This document shows, in pieces, positions 23,945-35,975 of a stretch of DNA of 64,000 bases. The DNA lies in contig CAJNDS010000913.1 in the NCBI GenBank assembly GCA_905221605.1, forward strand, positions 186,501-250,500, given 5' to 3'. This DNA is from Symbiodinium natans. Lineage: Eukaryota > Sar > Dinophyceae > Suessiales > Symbiodiniaceae. The first letter of the stretch is position 1, and the number at the start of each line of letters is the position of its first letter. The position numbers and the translations under genes are program-made. Under the pieces are notes generated by a model. That model worked only from the letters and a program-made list of their open reading frames with translations, searched no databases and was not told the DNA's origin.

Positions 23945-25325
23945 CTAAGGATTTGAAAGAACTTGAAGGGATCGGGTGGGCCACTTAATCCGTTAAAACC
24001 CTCAAAAACTGAAAATTGGGGGCCTGATTTTAGGAAGCCGGGCCTGCATTTAAATGAAGAAAAGGCCGGGCATTGTCAGCCCCAACCAGTAAAGGATTGT
24101 TACAATTTAAATGGCCCCGGTGGGCCTTCAAGTTCTTTAAAATCCTTACAGCATTAAATGCCCTGTTATTCAACTTTTGAAGGCTCTACAGAGTTTAAAG
24201 GTTTTGAACATTTTAAACGCGGGTCCGGCCTCCGAAAATCAGCCCCCCATGAAATTGTTTAAGGATTTTGAAGAATTTGAAGGCCCGCCCGAGCCCTTCA
24301 AATTCTTGAAAATAATTTAAGGGGGCTCGTATTTCGGAGGCCGGGCCGGCATTTGAATTGTTAAAACCTTTGAAACGTTGAAAATCCCTAAACAAACTTC
24401 ATGCCCGTCCATTGTTTTAAAGTATCATAACGGATTTCAAGGCACACCGGAACCATTCAAATTGTTAAAATCCTTAAACAAATTAAATGCCAGCCTCCAT
24501 GAAATTTTCAAGGACTCTCAAAAACTGATGTTCACCCGAGGCCGTTGAATTCTTTAAAACCGTGCAAAACTTAAATGCCCGGCCATTGAAATTGTTGAGG
24601 GTTTTAAAGATTTTGAAGGTTTTGGAAAAATACAATGCGGGCCCGGCCTCCGAAATCAAGCCCCCGTGTCATGTTTTAAGACTTTAAAGAATTTGAAGGG
24701 CCACCCGAGCCCTTTAAACTCTTTGAAGGGTTTTTCATAATTCCAATGTTCACCTGAGCGCTTCATACTCTTTCAAATGCTTCAAAAACACATCCCCGGC
24801 CATTGATTTTTTTAAAATGATTTCAATCTCAAAGACTTCAAAAAATTATACCCGGGTCCGGCCTCCGAAAAATCAAGCCCACATCTGTTTTTTAAGGGTT
24901 GTAAAGCACGTAAAGGTCCACGCGAGCCCTTGAAATGCGTTAACATCCTCAAAGATTAAATGGGGGCTTGAATTTCGGTGGCCGGACCCGCATTTAGATC
25001 TTCAAATCTGTAAAATTTTCAGAGTCCGCAAACAATAAAATGCCCGGACATGAATTCTTTGCAGGATTTCAAAAGAATTCAAAGGGGCCCAGCGGAGCCA
25101 TTTTATATAGTTACAAACCCTTAAACACATACATGCCAGCCCCAGTGAGTTGTTTTACGGATTCTTCAAAATTCAGTGTTCGCCCGAGCCCGTTCCCGGC
25201 CATTTCATTTTTTAAGGATTCGAAAATTTTTAGAAAGGGTTTCAACAAATTAAACGCCGGTCCGGCCTCCGAAAATCAAGTCCGCCTTTATTTTCAAAGG
25301 ATTTTAACAACTTAAAGTCTTAAAG
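23945..25325. repeat. Satellite-like field of imperfect palindromes
   Basis: A core GGCCTCCGAAA(A)TCAAGCCC with flanking (C/T)CCGGCC appears in direct orientation near 24222, 24645, 24858 and 25259. It appears inverted near 24019, 24321 and 24962. Between cores lie AT-rich segments with TTTAAGGATTTTGAAGAATT and its complement. The best copy, 24219-24350, folds on itself almost end to end: CCGGCCTCCGAAA pairs with TTTCGGAGGCCGGGCC, and AAGAATTTGAAGG pairs with CCTTCAAATTCTT. Divergence between units is high, so it is old. No ORF of note. Confidence 0.8.
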
Positions 25326-25329
25326 GCGT

Positions 25330-25480
25330 CAAATAGTACATAAAGGTCCTTCGTACATATATGTAGGTATATCAGGTATATCATATATATATATATATAT
25401 GTATTTTTATATTTATACAGTGTATGTATACATATATGCTAGTGTGATGTGTATATATATATATAGAGATATCAGTCTGC
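25330..25480. repeat. (TA)n-rich tract
   Basis: Runs of TATATA interspersed with GTATA and CATATA. Low complexity; nothing else is visible. Confidence 0.85.
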
Positions 25481-26111
25481 GTATTACACACATGATGGAT
25501 GCAGGCGCATCCTTGCGGATCCTTCAAAGCGAAGTTTTATTCGACAGCTTTCGGCGAGCTGTGCTCTGCAATGCGGGGATTGTTGCTGGAACCACTGCAG
25601 GGGTGGCGCTGAGGTACGGTGTTGACAGCAGACTGGAGGAGTGCCTGGGAACTGCCTGAGGAATGCCTGGCGGACGTTGAGTGTCACCCAAGGATAGCGG
25701 AGCTGCGAGGGAAAGAGAAAAGCAGGCGAGAGCGGCCCAAACTGCAAGGCTGCAGGCCCTCGCTGGCGCAGAGATGAAAGAAGGCAAAAGGGGGACGGAG
25801 CTCGACACAGACAAGACCAACGAGCTTATCGTGCCTCAAGTCCCAGGCGCATAAGCACAAGCACTGCGAAGAACGGCGTAATGCATGAAAGTGACATGAA
25901 TTCATCAACTTATAAAAAGAAATATGTGTGTGCACATTTCTATTTGTATCTGTGTATTCAGATACGTATGCATACCTATATACAATATGTACAAATTCGA
26001 TGGTGTCCTACATGTCTAGCAGATATCATAGCGCAATGCGTTCAAAGACATTGTGCAACAGTAATAGTACGTCATGCTTGTTCTGCAGTGAACCAGGTGT
26101 TTCTCCCGGGC

Positions 26112-29100
26112 CTGCTTCCAGGCGCTCTGCCCGTGGTGCGGATGGCGCGGCCCCACCGAAGCGGTGCCCCAAATCGGCCAAATAGTTCACCGCCTTAGGC
26201 CCGTATGCACTTCTGCCCATAAGCTGCAATCTTGCGGGGCCGGCTCATTGTCTCAGTGAGGCGGCGGCAGCAGTCACTCCTGACAGAGCCTGACCCGAGC
26301 TGTGCTTTCATGTCGCGACATCTCGCAAAAAATGCACAAGTCTGAGTGTGCCAGGAATCTGCTAGTTGGTGGTTTCCTCTCTTATTGGGGTCCTCATTAT
26401 AAGGGAATCCTACTGTTTGGGGTGTCTATATGAGGGGTCCCTTATTTTCGCAAACCCTCATTTTGCTATGCGGTGCCCATGACTGCCCATGCCTCGTAGT
26501 TCTGCGTGCCAACTTCCCATCGGGACATGTGGTTGTTCAAGCTGCACGGTAAGGAGTCGTCCGAGCAGTCCTTGAAACGACGTTGCTGAGCATTGCTGTA
26601 TGATTCGTATGATGTCTTATATACAATGATCTGGGAGAATGCCGGCGGGCAAGGCGGGTACATTGCGAGTACAGTGACAGACTTTTCCTCAGCAAGATCT
26701 CCTTGACTCAGCCCGAGGGCCCTCGACCAGTCTGTGAAGCGTGAGTGCATTTCTACATGAATCGCGGGTACGCGGGGGAACCCTTAGGTTGGGAAATGAA
26801 ACTGCTGACTTCAAGAAAAGGATCAATACAAGAAAAGGAGCCCGGGGTCAACCGAACGAACCAAGCCGTCACTGTTGCGAAGCGGCCAAGGTCACAAGGA
26901 CCGTGGAATAGGAACAGGATATGAAGATGAAGATGAATAGAAAAAAATAGTACTAGTCATCTTGCCAACGCGGTCCTACAAGCAGCGAGTACAACCAAGT
27001 CTCGGGGGGGCAACGCTCAACGCAAGACACTGGATTGAGAGATCGAGGGTGCCCTCAGATTTTGGAAGGGACTCTTTGGATAACAGCATTTAATGACAAC
27101 CCAGTCGACTATGAGGCGTGCTGTCGCTGTGCTCAGTACCAAAGGGCCAGGCGATCCGCCGGCAAGGTCTGCAGGAGCTGCCGGCGTCCGAAGAGGACGC
27201 CTCCCATCATGTCTTGCCACGTCTTGCCTTAAGAAAATCTAAGAACATGCCTGATCAACTCAGGAGTGCAGGGCACTTCGATGGCTCACGGCATGGGCGA
27301 AGCCTGCGTGCGGGCCGAAGAACTTGTAAGGGGAGCAGGCCAAGAAGTCGCAGCCTCATTCTTAGATTCTTAGAGCTTGGGGTTACTCTTCGCTTTCTTG
27401 CTTATTCTTATTCTTACTCTTATAGGCATTGTGTGGCTTCGCCACGAACTGGACTGGTGTCCTCACTTTCTTACTCAGTCTTACTCTTGGACCCATATTC
27501 GTTGTGCGGCTTCGCCATGAACTGGTGGCTGAATTGACCAAGACGCCAATGCGCTGCACGTTGACGCGGCCATGCGGTGCATAATGCACGGCCTCGGCCC
27601 AATACATTGCAGGCTGATGCCAAAAACTTGGGCAGATCGCAGCCGAAAAAAAAACTGCCAAACCAAAACTCAACTACGAAAGCAAGAAGGCTCAAGAAGG
27701 GTGTGTGATGTCCCAAAAAGCATAGCAGAAAATGCGTCAATAAAAGCATACCTTTACTTAGCACATGCATTGTGTTACCAGCAGGCCGTAAAAGATCGTA
27801 AACATGTCGCCATGGGGCATCCACAAACGTCAAGGCCTTGCCCTGCGACAGCGCCTTGGCTCTTCGGCAAAGCTCCTGGACGTCGTGGACGGATCCAACT
27901 CCATTGGAGGCGGCGCCTGCGGCCACGAACCGCGTGCTTGAGTCGATCACCGCCGCCAGTGCGCCTTCCTCCGTTTGAAGCCGGCACTTCTCCGCCGGCA
28001 GCCAGCGCACCTCGGCTCCCAAGCGGCCTGCGAGCTTCACCCAGGGCCATACGTTGGCACCGTGGCTGATGGGGTCCAGCACCCAGTTGCCGCCCTTCTC
28101 CAAGGCAGGGCCCAAGGCTCTTGCCAAGTGCAGGACCAAGTTCGTCATGCTGGCCCCGAAGATCACCTCTTGGGTGTCGCAGGTCAGGAAGTCCGACATG
28201 GCCAGTCGCGCTCCGGACACGGCCGCTTCGGCCCTTCGGCTGGAGTCGTACTCGCCGCCGATGTTGGCCGTGCCGTACGTCAGTTGCTCTTGCACGGCCT
28301 GGATGGCGGACTCGTGCAGCTGCGATCCGCTTGCGCCGTCCGCCAAGACCACGTCGCCGTCTGCTCGGAGGCCCGGGAACTCGCGTCGCACCTCCTTGGC
28401 CAAGCTCCGGTGGTCGTAGGTCTTCAGGGAACGGACTGCCTCGTAGTGTGTGGAGTGCTCGAAGTCCGGCCGGCTGTAGGAGAAGAAAACGACATCGCGG
28501 TTCTCGGCAGAGACGTTGCCTCCCCCTCTGTGAAGGATCCGGTCGTCGAAGATCAGCGCGCTGCCCGCCTCCATCTCGGCCAAGATGACTGGAAGGTCCT
28601 GAGCCCCGATGGCTTTTGGACTGTTCTTCGGGTCCTGATAGAGGAGCTCCGTTGAGAACTGCGCGCCCGGGCGAAGGTGGTTGGTGAGGCGATGAGAGTC
28701 GAGCACCAGCTCAGTGGGGCCCAACTGCTTCGAGACATTCCGTGTTGCCACCAGGACGTTCAGCAAGTTTGGGCTGCTGTGCTCCTTTGTCAAATGGGGC
28801 GAGTCGGCGTGCCAAATCTGGCTCTCGGAGCCCGGCTCCGCGCGCACGATGCCCGCGAAGGCTCGGCTGGCTCGGCTCGGAGAATTCGGACTTCCGACGC
28901 CGTCGTTGAGGAGCTCACTGGCAATGCACTCAAACTTCTGCAGCAGTTCGTTCGGGAATTCCTTGAAGTCACAGGGGACGTCGTAACGACCCGGTGATCG
29001 GAGCACGACCTCAGAAAAATGTTGAGGGCAAAAAAGGGGGCACCCAGGGGGCACCCAGGGGGCACCCAGGGGGCACCCAGGGGGCACCCAGGGGGCACCC

Positions 29101-29582
29101 GGGGAAGCATAGGACTACACACCATACCAACGGGAACGACAGAACAGGGCACCCTTAAGGCCTGAAGGCTATTGGATGATTATCTGACTTAGATGACACA
29201 ATCACTCCAGCGAACGAAGTAGGAGAATAGACGCGCTGATTCGACTGGCCTCGTGGAAGCCTGCCCGGCTGCCGACCGGCAAAGTCACGCCCTTCGCATG
29301 CAACGTTGACAGAACCGTCTCAGTGTTGGACATGGCTGGTCCCGCAAGCCTCTTGAGCTCATCCGTCTGGAATAAACCATGCAGCAGCACGAAGCCATGC
29401 TGCAAAATACTTCTTTTGGCCAGCTCTTTGTAGCCATCGCTCGATGCATCAACGTTCCACGGCGCACGTCCAATGACAGGGGTCGCAAAAGGAGCCACGT
29501 TGTCCGTCACTGGAGCAGCTGTCGCTTGTGCTGCGCATCTGCGCAGTCTGTGCAGAGCCGAGCGACAGCGCCCGGACCACAT
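26112..29582 (-). CDS. Phytanoyl-CoA dioxygenase-like / class V aminotransferase-like fusion protein
   Basis: Eight exons join in frame: 29582-29250, 29009-27819, 27592-27547, 27354-27304, 27200-27148, 26570-26493, 26289-26266, 26193-26112. They encode about 619 residues before the frame continues into an unidentified exon. All eight donors are GC and all acceptors AG|G. The N-terminus (MWSGRCRSALHRLRRC) resembles a mitochondrial presequence. Residues about 55-300 match Fe(II)/2-oxoglutarate PhyH-type oxygenases: WHADSPH gives H178 and D180, and ILHRGGG gives H271 with a following Arg. From about residue 315 the chain matches PLP-dependent class V aminotransferases of the VC1184 / cysteine-desulfurase-like type: GTANIGGEYD, SHGANVWPW, FVDAVHYAPHG, CSPYKFFGPHAG (likely PLP Lys about 534), GVLFGRRQLL, WEVGTQNYEA, VNYLADLG. 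Substrates are unknown; the C-terminal exons were not found. Confidence 0.85.
29034..29103. repeat. 11-bp tandem repeat (GGGGGCACCCA)x6 in intron 1
   Basis: Six head-to-tail copies of GGGGGCACCCA. It lies entirely between inferred exons 1 and 2 of the fusion gene, close to the acceptor. Read through in the unspliced frame, it produces a PPGCPLGAPW repeat that is not part of the protein. Confidence 0.9.
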
Positions 29583-30469
29583 CTCAAAAGAAGTTTAAAG
29601 AAACTGCCGCGCAGCTGAGGGAACTGATTACGAGTGATCGGAGAAGTTGCAGTTGCTTATGTGCGGCTACAGTGTACAATGAGTGTCATGATGCAATCAG
29701 CACAAGCTTGAACCGACAATGTTGAGGCGACCAGAGATGCTTGAATCAGATGGCAGTGGAGTCAGGATGATTGCCGCGCCGGACCTTGCCTTCAGAATGC
29801 GATGAATCCCTGAGTTGCGTTTCCCTCCGCCGCACAAACTTCCACGCCATCGTGGCATTTTTTCTCCGCATGCGATGGGTTTGCAGCAGCATCGTGGATT
29901 CGCAGTGGCTGGATAGGCCCATAGCGCTATTTTCAATCGCGCCTCACGTGCCTCAGGCATCTCGGTGAAGCAATACAGCTGGCATGCATCTAACTTCTGA
30001 GAAATCTGCCGCAGCTTGAAATTCTGCTGTCAGGTCTCATGTAGACTCTTGGGGGGTTTTGGACAAACTTCCAGTGATTCTAGAGTGTGTTGTCTGAGTC
30101 GTGAGCCCTGGCTTCGCGAGGCTTACTAGGGCCGGCTTCGTGAGGCCTACACTAAGGGCCTACCGTGAAAAAGGGGCCCACATTTTCTGGCCGTCCAAGC
30201 GGCCCATGGAGCCCAGTGGCTGAAGAACCTCTCCAATAGATGGGGACCTCTCCCCATTCTCCCCATGCTTCTGCGAGTCAGATCTCCGCCCAGGGCCGCT
30301 GGGATCCTCAGAAATTCAGCGACAAACTACACCCTATAACCTCAACCCTAAAGCCTAGTATTTGGACCCCGTGAACCCAGACCGTGTCTCCCTCCCCCAG
30401 CACAGGAGGCCCGATGTCTCTTTCAAGAGAAAAAGGTGCAGGTGAGGTAGGGTGTAGGGGTATAGGGCT

Positions 30470-30532
30470 CAGGGTTCAGGGGTTTCGGGTTTAGGGTTCA
30501 GGGTTTGGGGTTTAGGGTTCAAGGTTTAGGGT
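30470..30532. repeat. Degenerate TTTAGGG-like tract
   Basis: Imperfect tandem GGGTTTAGGGTTCAGGG-like units, seven or so. Same class as the tracts at 20157, 48430, 57420 and 62230. Confidence 0.8.
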
Positions 30533-30543
30533 GAGTGGATTCG

Positions 30544-30611
30544 TAATAAACATTGGTGAGTGTGAATAATTATATATTAATAAACATTGGTGAGTGTGAA
30601 TAATTATATAT
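30544..30611. repeat. Tandem duplication of a 34-bp unit
   Basis: AATAAACATTGGTGAGTGTG followed by AATAATTATATAT(T/A) occurs twice with one terminal mismatch. The copies are adjacent, suggesting a recent duplication. Confidence 0.95.
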
Positions 30612-33600
30612 AACACAGATCAATAGGTATCCTTTTGGGGATACTAGTAACCATCCTGCTTCACAACATGCGGCGTAGGGGTTGACTAGGGATGAAGTTG
30701 ACAGGGCTGCAGGGATGAAGTTGACAGGGAACACCGGCGTGGGTGCACGGACTTCGGCAAAACTCTCTATCCCAAATGCTCAGACATAAAGCTGAAGTTT
30801 CGCGCAGCATTTCAAGCTGGAGGTGCATGTAAAGTCACAGGTAGCTTTGGACGAAATGCGTTGTTTCAGCCGAGCTAGAGTGACACAGGCTATGTACAAT
30901 TGTGATCCCGCACGCCGCGGGTGACCCTAGGTTCGGCCCGAAGGTCAAACCCCTTGGGCTCAGCCTCGTGAACCGAGAGCTCGAAGGTTCAAAGTGTTGA
31001 GAGGCCAGATTACCATCGACTTCCCTGCTACTTACCTCCCAAGTGCGACTAAGTTTAGGTTTGCACACCGAGCTATGCTCAAAAACAAGCTGCCGTCATG
31101 AAGTTTGCAGTTTGAACCATCTGCTGCGAACTTTCACCATCGAAGTGCGCTCGGCACATGATGCCAGGGTCACAATAGCCAGTGGCCGGAGGATGGGGTC
31201 TGCATGCTGATGCAGCGACAAATGCAACGCGAGCATGCTTCAGCGTCGCAGCGCGAAGGCAAGCTGCGAGGACATCGACGGCTCGGCTGCAAAGTCCTGG
31301 CAGGGTCGCTAAGTTTGCCAGAAGCTTGCAGCACCTTTCAAAAATCTGGCATTAAAATAGGATCTTACAAATGTCGCCAAAAGAGACCCGAATCCCGCGA
31401 GCCGCGAGGGTTCCAAGGTCTCTACGCGCCAACCTCTTGTTGTGATTGTGTGTGTGTGACCAGCCAGCCCATCCCCAGGCCCTGATTGAGACCCGTTATG
31501 ACACCTATGAGAGTCTGTACACAAATCCTGCCTAGATGTTTCGAGTTTGGGCTCTCCATGGCCAGGCATCAAGCTTCAATCCAAAACGGGTGCAATGACA
31601 AGCGTAATTTCTATGTTTGGAGCTGTGCTATAAGCAAAATCAAAAAAGGGCTGGTCACGCCATCGTAATGTGCAACCTCGCCGGCACGATGATGCGACGC
31701 GAAACTCAAACCCTGACGCCACAACCAGGCAAAAGTATGACGCCAACGAAAACGTAGGAAAGGCTCCGGTACCGGGATGACAGCTGAAAGCTTCCAGTGG
31801 CCTGATTGAAGCATCTCGTGATAGGCTGTCCTCCGAGTCGGAGTCGGACGCCACTGAAGAGGAAGAGGAAGGGGTAATCGAGCTCACCGGGTCTTCAAAC
31901 CCGAGATACGTCTGCAGGGTTCCAAGAACACTAGTATAAGCACATTTTGGCACAGGCCTGAGGCTAAATTGGCAAAATAAGCATCACTTGCTTCTTGGCG
32001 ACCTTGCCTGCATTGACCCGGCGCAGCCCGTTCCTGCCACCCAACCTCAGCGAACATCTTTACCCAAAACGTTGAACTCCGTTGGCGTCACAAGCTAGTA
32101 AAGACCGTGCAATAAGCAAGTCTTCAGATTGAAACTCCAAACATCAAGAGCTTGCGGCCTGCGCTCCACTGACTTGTTTGCCAAGGGTCGGATCATGAGA
32201 CGAAGTGCTCGATTCGTGTACTGGGCTTTTTCATCAAGTAGTGCCTGCGGCCAAATCGTTGATGGCCAAAACTGCTTTATTGCAAGTCTCACGTGTTGAA
32301 AAATGTGTGTTAAAGCAACCTGCGGCGCTGAACTTCGAGGCTCCTCGGCCAAGACGTTCGCGTCCAGGTGCCAAGCCTGTGCGCCAGCCGCGAGCTGCCA
32401 CGCCAAGGCCGGGGGGTCCTGGGCATCTTACGGGGCTTAGGATGGTTTAGGGCTGTTGCAACGCCATCAGCGGACTCAAACTAGCTGGCAACAATCTCGA
32501 GCAAACTGGGCTTGTCCATGCACAAGAAAACAGACCCCTCCAGGTTCAACATGTTCAACCCTCCCCGCCACCAGCGCGCAAACTCGAGGCATTCATCCAC
32601 GAGGGGCCAATCCACAACTTTCTACATCGAAATGCGAGGAAAAATCGAAAAAGATCATAGAAACAGGCGAAGTAGAACAGTTCCTTGACACGAATGCTCA
32701 ACAAAAAACCGGTCGACAGGCATCGAGTTCGTCACGTGTTCCCGAGGCTGCGTGAAGTGAAATGACAAAAAAGCGTGCACTGTGCTGCGCTGCGCTGTCA
32801 TTCCTGTGGGCCAGTAGAGGCATGTACAGTCGCTAGTTGGGGCCGATCCCTCAACGTCCCTCAACCCGTGCGTCGGGCAAAGAGAAAGGCCTTAGGGCCA
32901 TGGTGTTTGGTAGGGTCTAGGCAGGTTGGAGATTTTCTGCTTGCCTGCTACAAGGAGCTAAGGCGAAATGTGGGTGGACGAAACTCAATTTGGAAAGCCG
33001 CGTGGCAGCCTTGGCTGCGCACAGCATCGACTTGTCGGCGGAGAAGCGACTGCGACAGCTGAGCCAATTAGCTCAACAGCATGAACGAAACGAGAAAGCT
33101 GAGCTTGTTTGCAAGGCTGCGTTTTTGGTAGCAAATTGGGAATGGAGGACCTGGAGGAATGAGCATGTGATAACGACCTTTGCAAAAAAGGCAACCCCTG
33201 AAAGTCCATCCCCGGTCCCAACTGATCAACCGTCAGCTTGTTACTTATTACATGTGTTCGGAAGGAACTTGCGAGAATTACAATGTACCATAAAGTCACA
33301 ATTTGTATTGAAAGGCCCTACGCAACAAAAATGTTGGAAAAAAAGAACGACACGCCGAGCCGGATCATAGCAGCAATATGCAAGGACTAATCCTGACGCA
33401 AAAAGCACACCTAACCCCATGTGGATGCTGACTGCTGGATGGCCTGAATTTAAATTTATAGCCAACCCTGCAATTCTCAACTGTTGTGCTTGGAAGATGT
33501 TTGCGCTGCTCGATTTTCGTGTACTTGCATACGGGCAAGCGCGGGTGTACGTGACGAATTCCAGACATCGGCACTCACGGCAGATTTCGCGTTTCGGATG

Positions 33601-34734
33601 TTGCGCCCACTTCCCAGCTCAGGTTTGGTTTAAGACTGAACGCAACTTGCTGCGTGAACGCAAGTTAAGACTCAACGTTCCGCGTCAACAATCAAGAAGA
33701 CAGTCAATGGAATGAAACATGCGGCTACCGACACAGTCAAACAAAATCCCTCCCACTACGCAACATGATAGGCCCTGACATCCTGAGCGGCGCAACAAGA
33801 GGTTGTGCCATAAGAAAAAGACCTGCCCCTTTCAGCGCTGCGTCCTCCCCAATCAGCTCGTGGAACCCATGTTTCTGCCAGTACTCGTACGCACCGTTCG
33901 TCGAGGCCAGGGCGAAATACCTTGTCGTCTAGGTGGTAATTACCGTACTCCCTATCACTTTGAAAGTCAGCAAGATGCAGCTGTGACAGCAGGACATGTT
34001 GCCTAGGGGCGGGGAGCCAGCGTGCAAAGCTTTTTGGTCAAGTTCTTGGATCGCTAGTTGGGCAGCGCCGCGGTCTGGATGCGCGCCAACAAGATCCAAC
34101 CTCAAAGCATGCTCGCGTGAATCAAATGATCACGGAAAGTAATTACGTCGCAAAACATCCTTTCAGCGAAGCCAGGTCACCAAAGACCATCATCTTTCAT
34201 CTGTTTCCAAAAAACGCCGCCAATGACTTGCACAGACCTCAGCACAGTTGTCGTCGCGGGACAGGCCACGAAGACAAACAATCAAAGTTGAGAGGCCACA
34301 AAGAAATGCAGAAAAGACCAACCAAACTGGCCAGGTAAACAAAAAGTTACTGCAACCAGGCCGCGCGGTTAGGTGACAGTCCTCCACATTTGCCAAAAAT
34401 TTGGTCTGCACATGGTGATGCCCGCATCGCTGCTGGCACCCATAACCAAGTCGGTCAAGTACCAAATGCGCTGCGGCTTGGTAAAGGGAATCGGACGCAC
34501 TGCCTGCATATCATCTGGACTGTGAAAAAAAAACAGAACATGACAAACGCAGACACTTGCACTCCGTAATCCTGCAACCCCTGTTACAATGATCAATCCG
34601 TCGTACTCCGTCGTCCGTCATCCCGAGTGACACTTCTCATCTGCAAGCCGTGTCCGGCTTGCTTTGGGGTGCATAAATATAGACGGTTCGCCACAACTAT
34701 GTTTGTCTGTCAGTTTTTCATCATAGCCTCGTTG

Positions 34735-34936
34735 TGTTGAAAATCATGGCTTCTACAGCCATCTTCCCACTCTACAAACAAAACACTCACGGTCTAACTT
34801 TTCCTGCTCTCGCACTGGGGGCGGTGCTTAAGCCTGTTCGGACAAACATGCATGCTTTCATGATGTTCTCTGCATTCCTGCTTCACAGGCCAATGCTCCT
34901 ACTTGGGATACTCATGCACTATGTGACAATCGAACA
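34735..34936 (-). repeat. 3' LTR of the Copia element
   Basis: 202 bp, TG...CA type. It differs from the other LTR at two positions (GGCCAATG here, GGCTCATG there). The last ORF of the element ends inside this LTR at 34912. Confidence 0.97.
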
Positions 34937-35514
34937 CCCCGCCTCAGAAAGTTCTTGTACCAAGTCTCGTGGTAGTTGCCGTGCACGTCGCACCAACCAG
35001 CTTCTTGCCATTGCTGGTCGTTCCAGCTCTGGTCTTGCTGCCATCCCCAGCCTTTGCCAGGGTTCGCCTTCTTTCCTTTGCCCTTCTTGCCGTACTGGTG
35101 CTGTTCTTGTTGTAGTCGTTCGTTCACAAGCTTCTCGACTCTCTTCTGGTCTTGCTCTTCTTGCCATCGCTCGACTTCCTTCTCGCTGTTAAGCCAAATC
35201 GAGTGCTTCTTGTAGATGTCCACCACGGCGTTCCAGGTCTCACGTCCTTTCACAGGCGAGTTCTTCAACTCTGGGGCTCCTTTCTTATCTTCTCGGGCTG
35301 CTCTGTACTGCTGCGTCTTCTTGTTGAAATGCCAAATGTACCCGAGGTTCGTGAATTCGGCTATGAACGGATTCTTGTTTGGTCCACTGGGCTTCTCGTT
35401 CTCGTCGTCTTCCTCTGCTTCCGCTTCTGCTTCTTCTTGGGCTTTTTGGACTTCTTGGGGTACTTGACCAGTGCTTCCGGACGCTCCTTTCTCTCTCTTC
35501 ATCCGGAATACCAA
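34912..35514 (-). CDS. Copia terminal ORF, Gln/Trp-rich, ends inside the 3' LTR
   Basis: A 200-codon frame that probably continues the coiled-coil protein after a frame change near 35480. An acidic stretch precedes a compact segment that looks folded (FIAEFTNLGYIWHFNKKTQQ) and another with WNAVVDIYKKHSIWL. A Lys/Gly then Gln/Trp-rich tail follows (GWGWQQDQSWNDQQW). The frame crosses the polypurine tract and stops at 34912-34914, within the LTR. No known domain recognised. Confidence 0.75.
   Translation of the reverse strand: MVFRMKREKGASGSTGQVPQEVQKAQEEAEAEAEEDDENEKPSGPNKNPFIAEFTNLGYIWHFNKKTQQYRAAREDKKGAPELKNSPVKGRETWNAVVDIYKKHSIWLNSEKEVERWQEEQDQKRVEKLVNERLQQEQHQYGKKGKGKKANPGKGWGWQQDQSWNDQQWQEAGWCDVHGNYHETWYKNFLRRGVRLSHSA
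34937..34945 (-). promoter_or_regulatory. Polypurine tract
   Basis: The sense strand reads GAGGCGGGG immediately before the 3' LTR TGTTCG. It is G-rich but interrupted by one C, which is weaker than a canonical PPT. It lies inside the last reading frame. Confidence 0.65.
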
Positions 35515-35934
35515 GCTTCATCTCGTACTCGCCGAGCTTCTTGAGGTGGTAGTCGACCTTCCTGGTGTAGAGGTCGAAATCTTCTTTCGCTTCAAACTGG
35601 AGCTTCTTGACTTCACTCTCCAGCCATGCAATCGTCGCTTCATTCCTCTGAATCTGTGCTCTCAAGTCTCTCTCTGATTCTTTCAACTTCATCACTCTCT
35701 GATTGTGGTCGTCCTTCTGGAACTCGTTCTCCTTGCGATACTCGCTCAATCTTTCCGAAGCATACCTTGCCTTTTCTTGCTCAAACCATGCATCTCTCTC
35801 CACGTAGTGCTTCTCTCTGTCTTCGTTCTCCTTCTGCCATGCCTTCGCTTGCTCCAATCTCTCTTCAACTTCTTTCTCCTGAGCCAATGCTGTGTCGACC
35901 TTCTCTTCTGCTTCTTTCTCTGCCTTCAAGACAA

Positions 35935-35975
<41 letters not shown>

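Larger units (their letters stand above)
29620..34730. other. Long stretch without a supportable gene
   Basis: I see no gene I can defend. It holds telomere-like words at 30470-30532, a 34-bp duplication at 30544-30611, and a short plus-strand frame at 32990-33367 that looks helical (EKRLRQLSQLAQQHE) but has no splice or start support. A Ser/Asp-rich minus frame is at 31576-31953. Composition is near neutral. Some of this may be decayed gene or transposon sequence. Confidence 0.4.

Noticed and set aside
28054-28655. Long plus-strand frames opposite the fusion gene
   Set aside because: Antisense shadows of the strongly GC3-biased exon 2.
32990-33367. Plus-strand helical-looking frame
   Set aside because: Some coding character, but no acceptor, no domain, and it drifts into atypical composition; not enough to call a gene.
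34735-34740. LTR start two bases earlier (TGTGTTGA) with a TTGTG target repeat
   Set aside because: The other LTR does not share those bases; TGTT...AACA ends with CGTTG/CATTG flanks fit both copies better.
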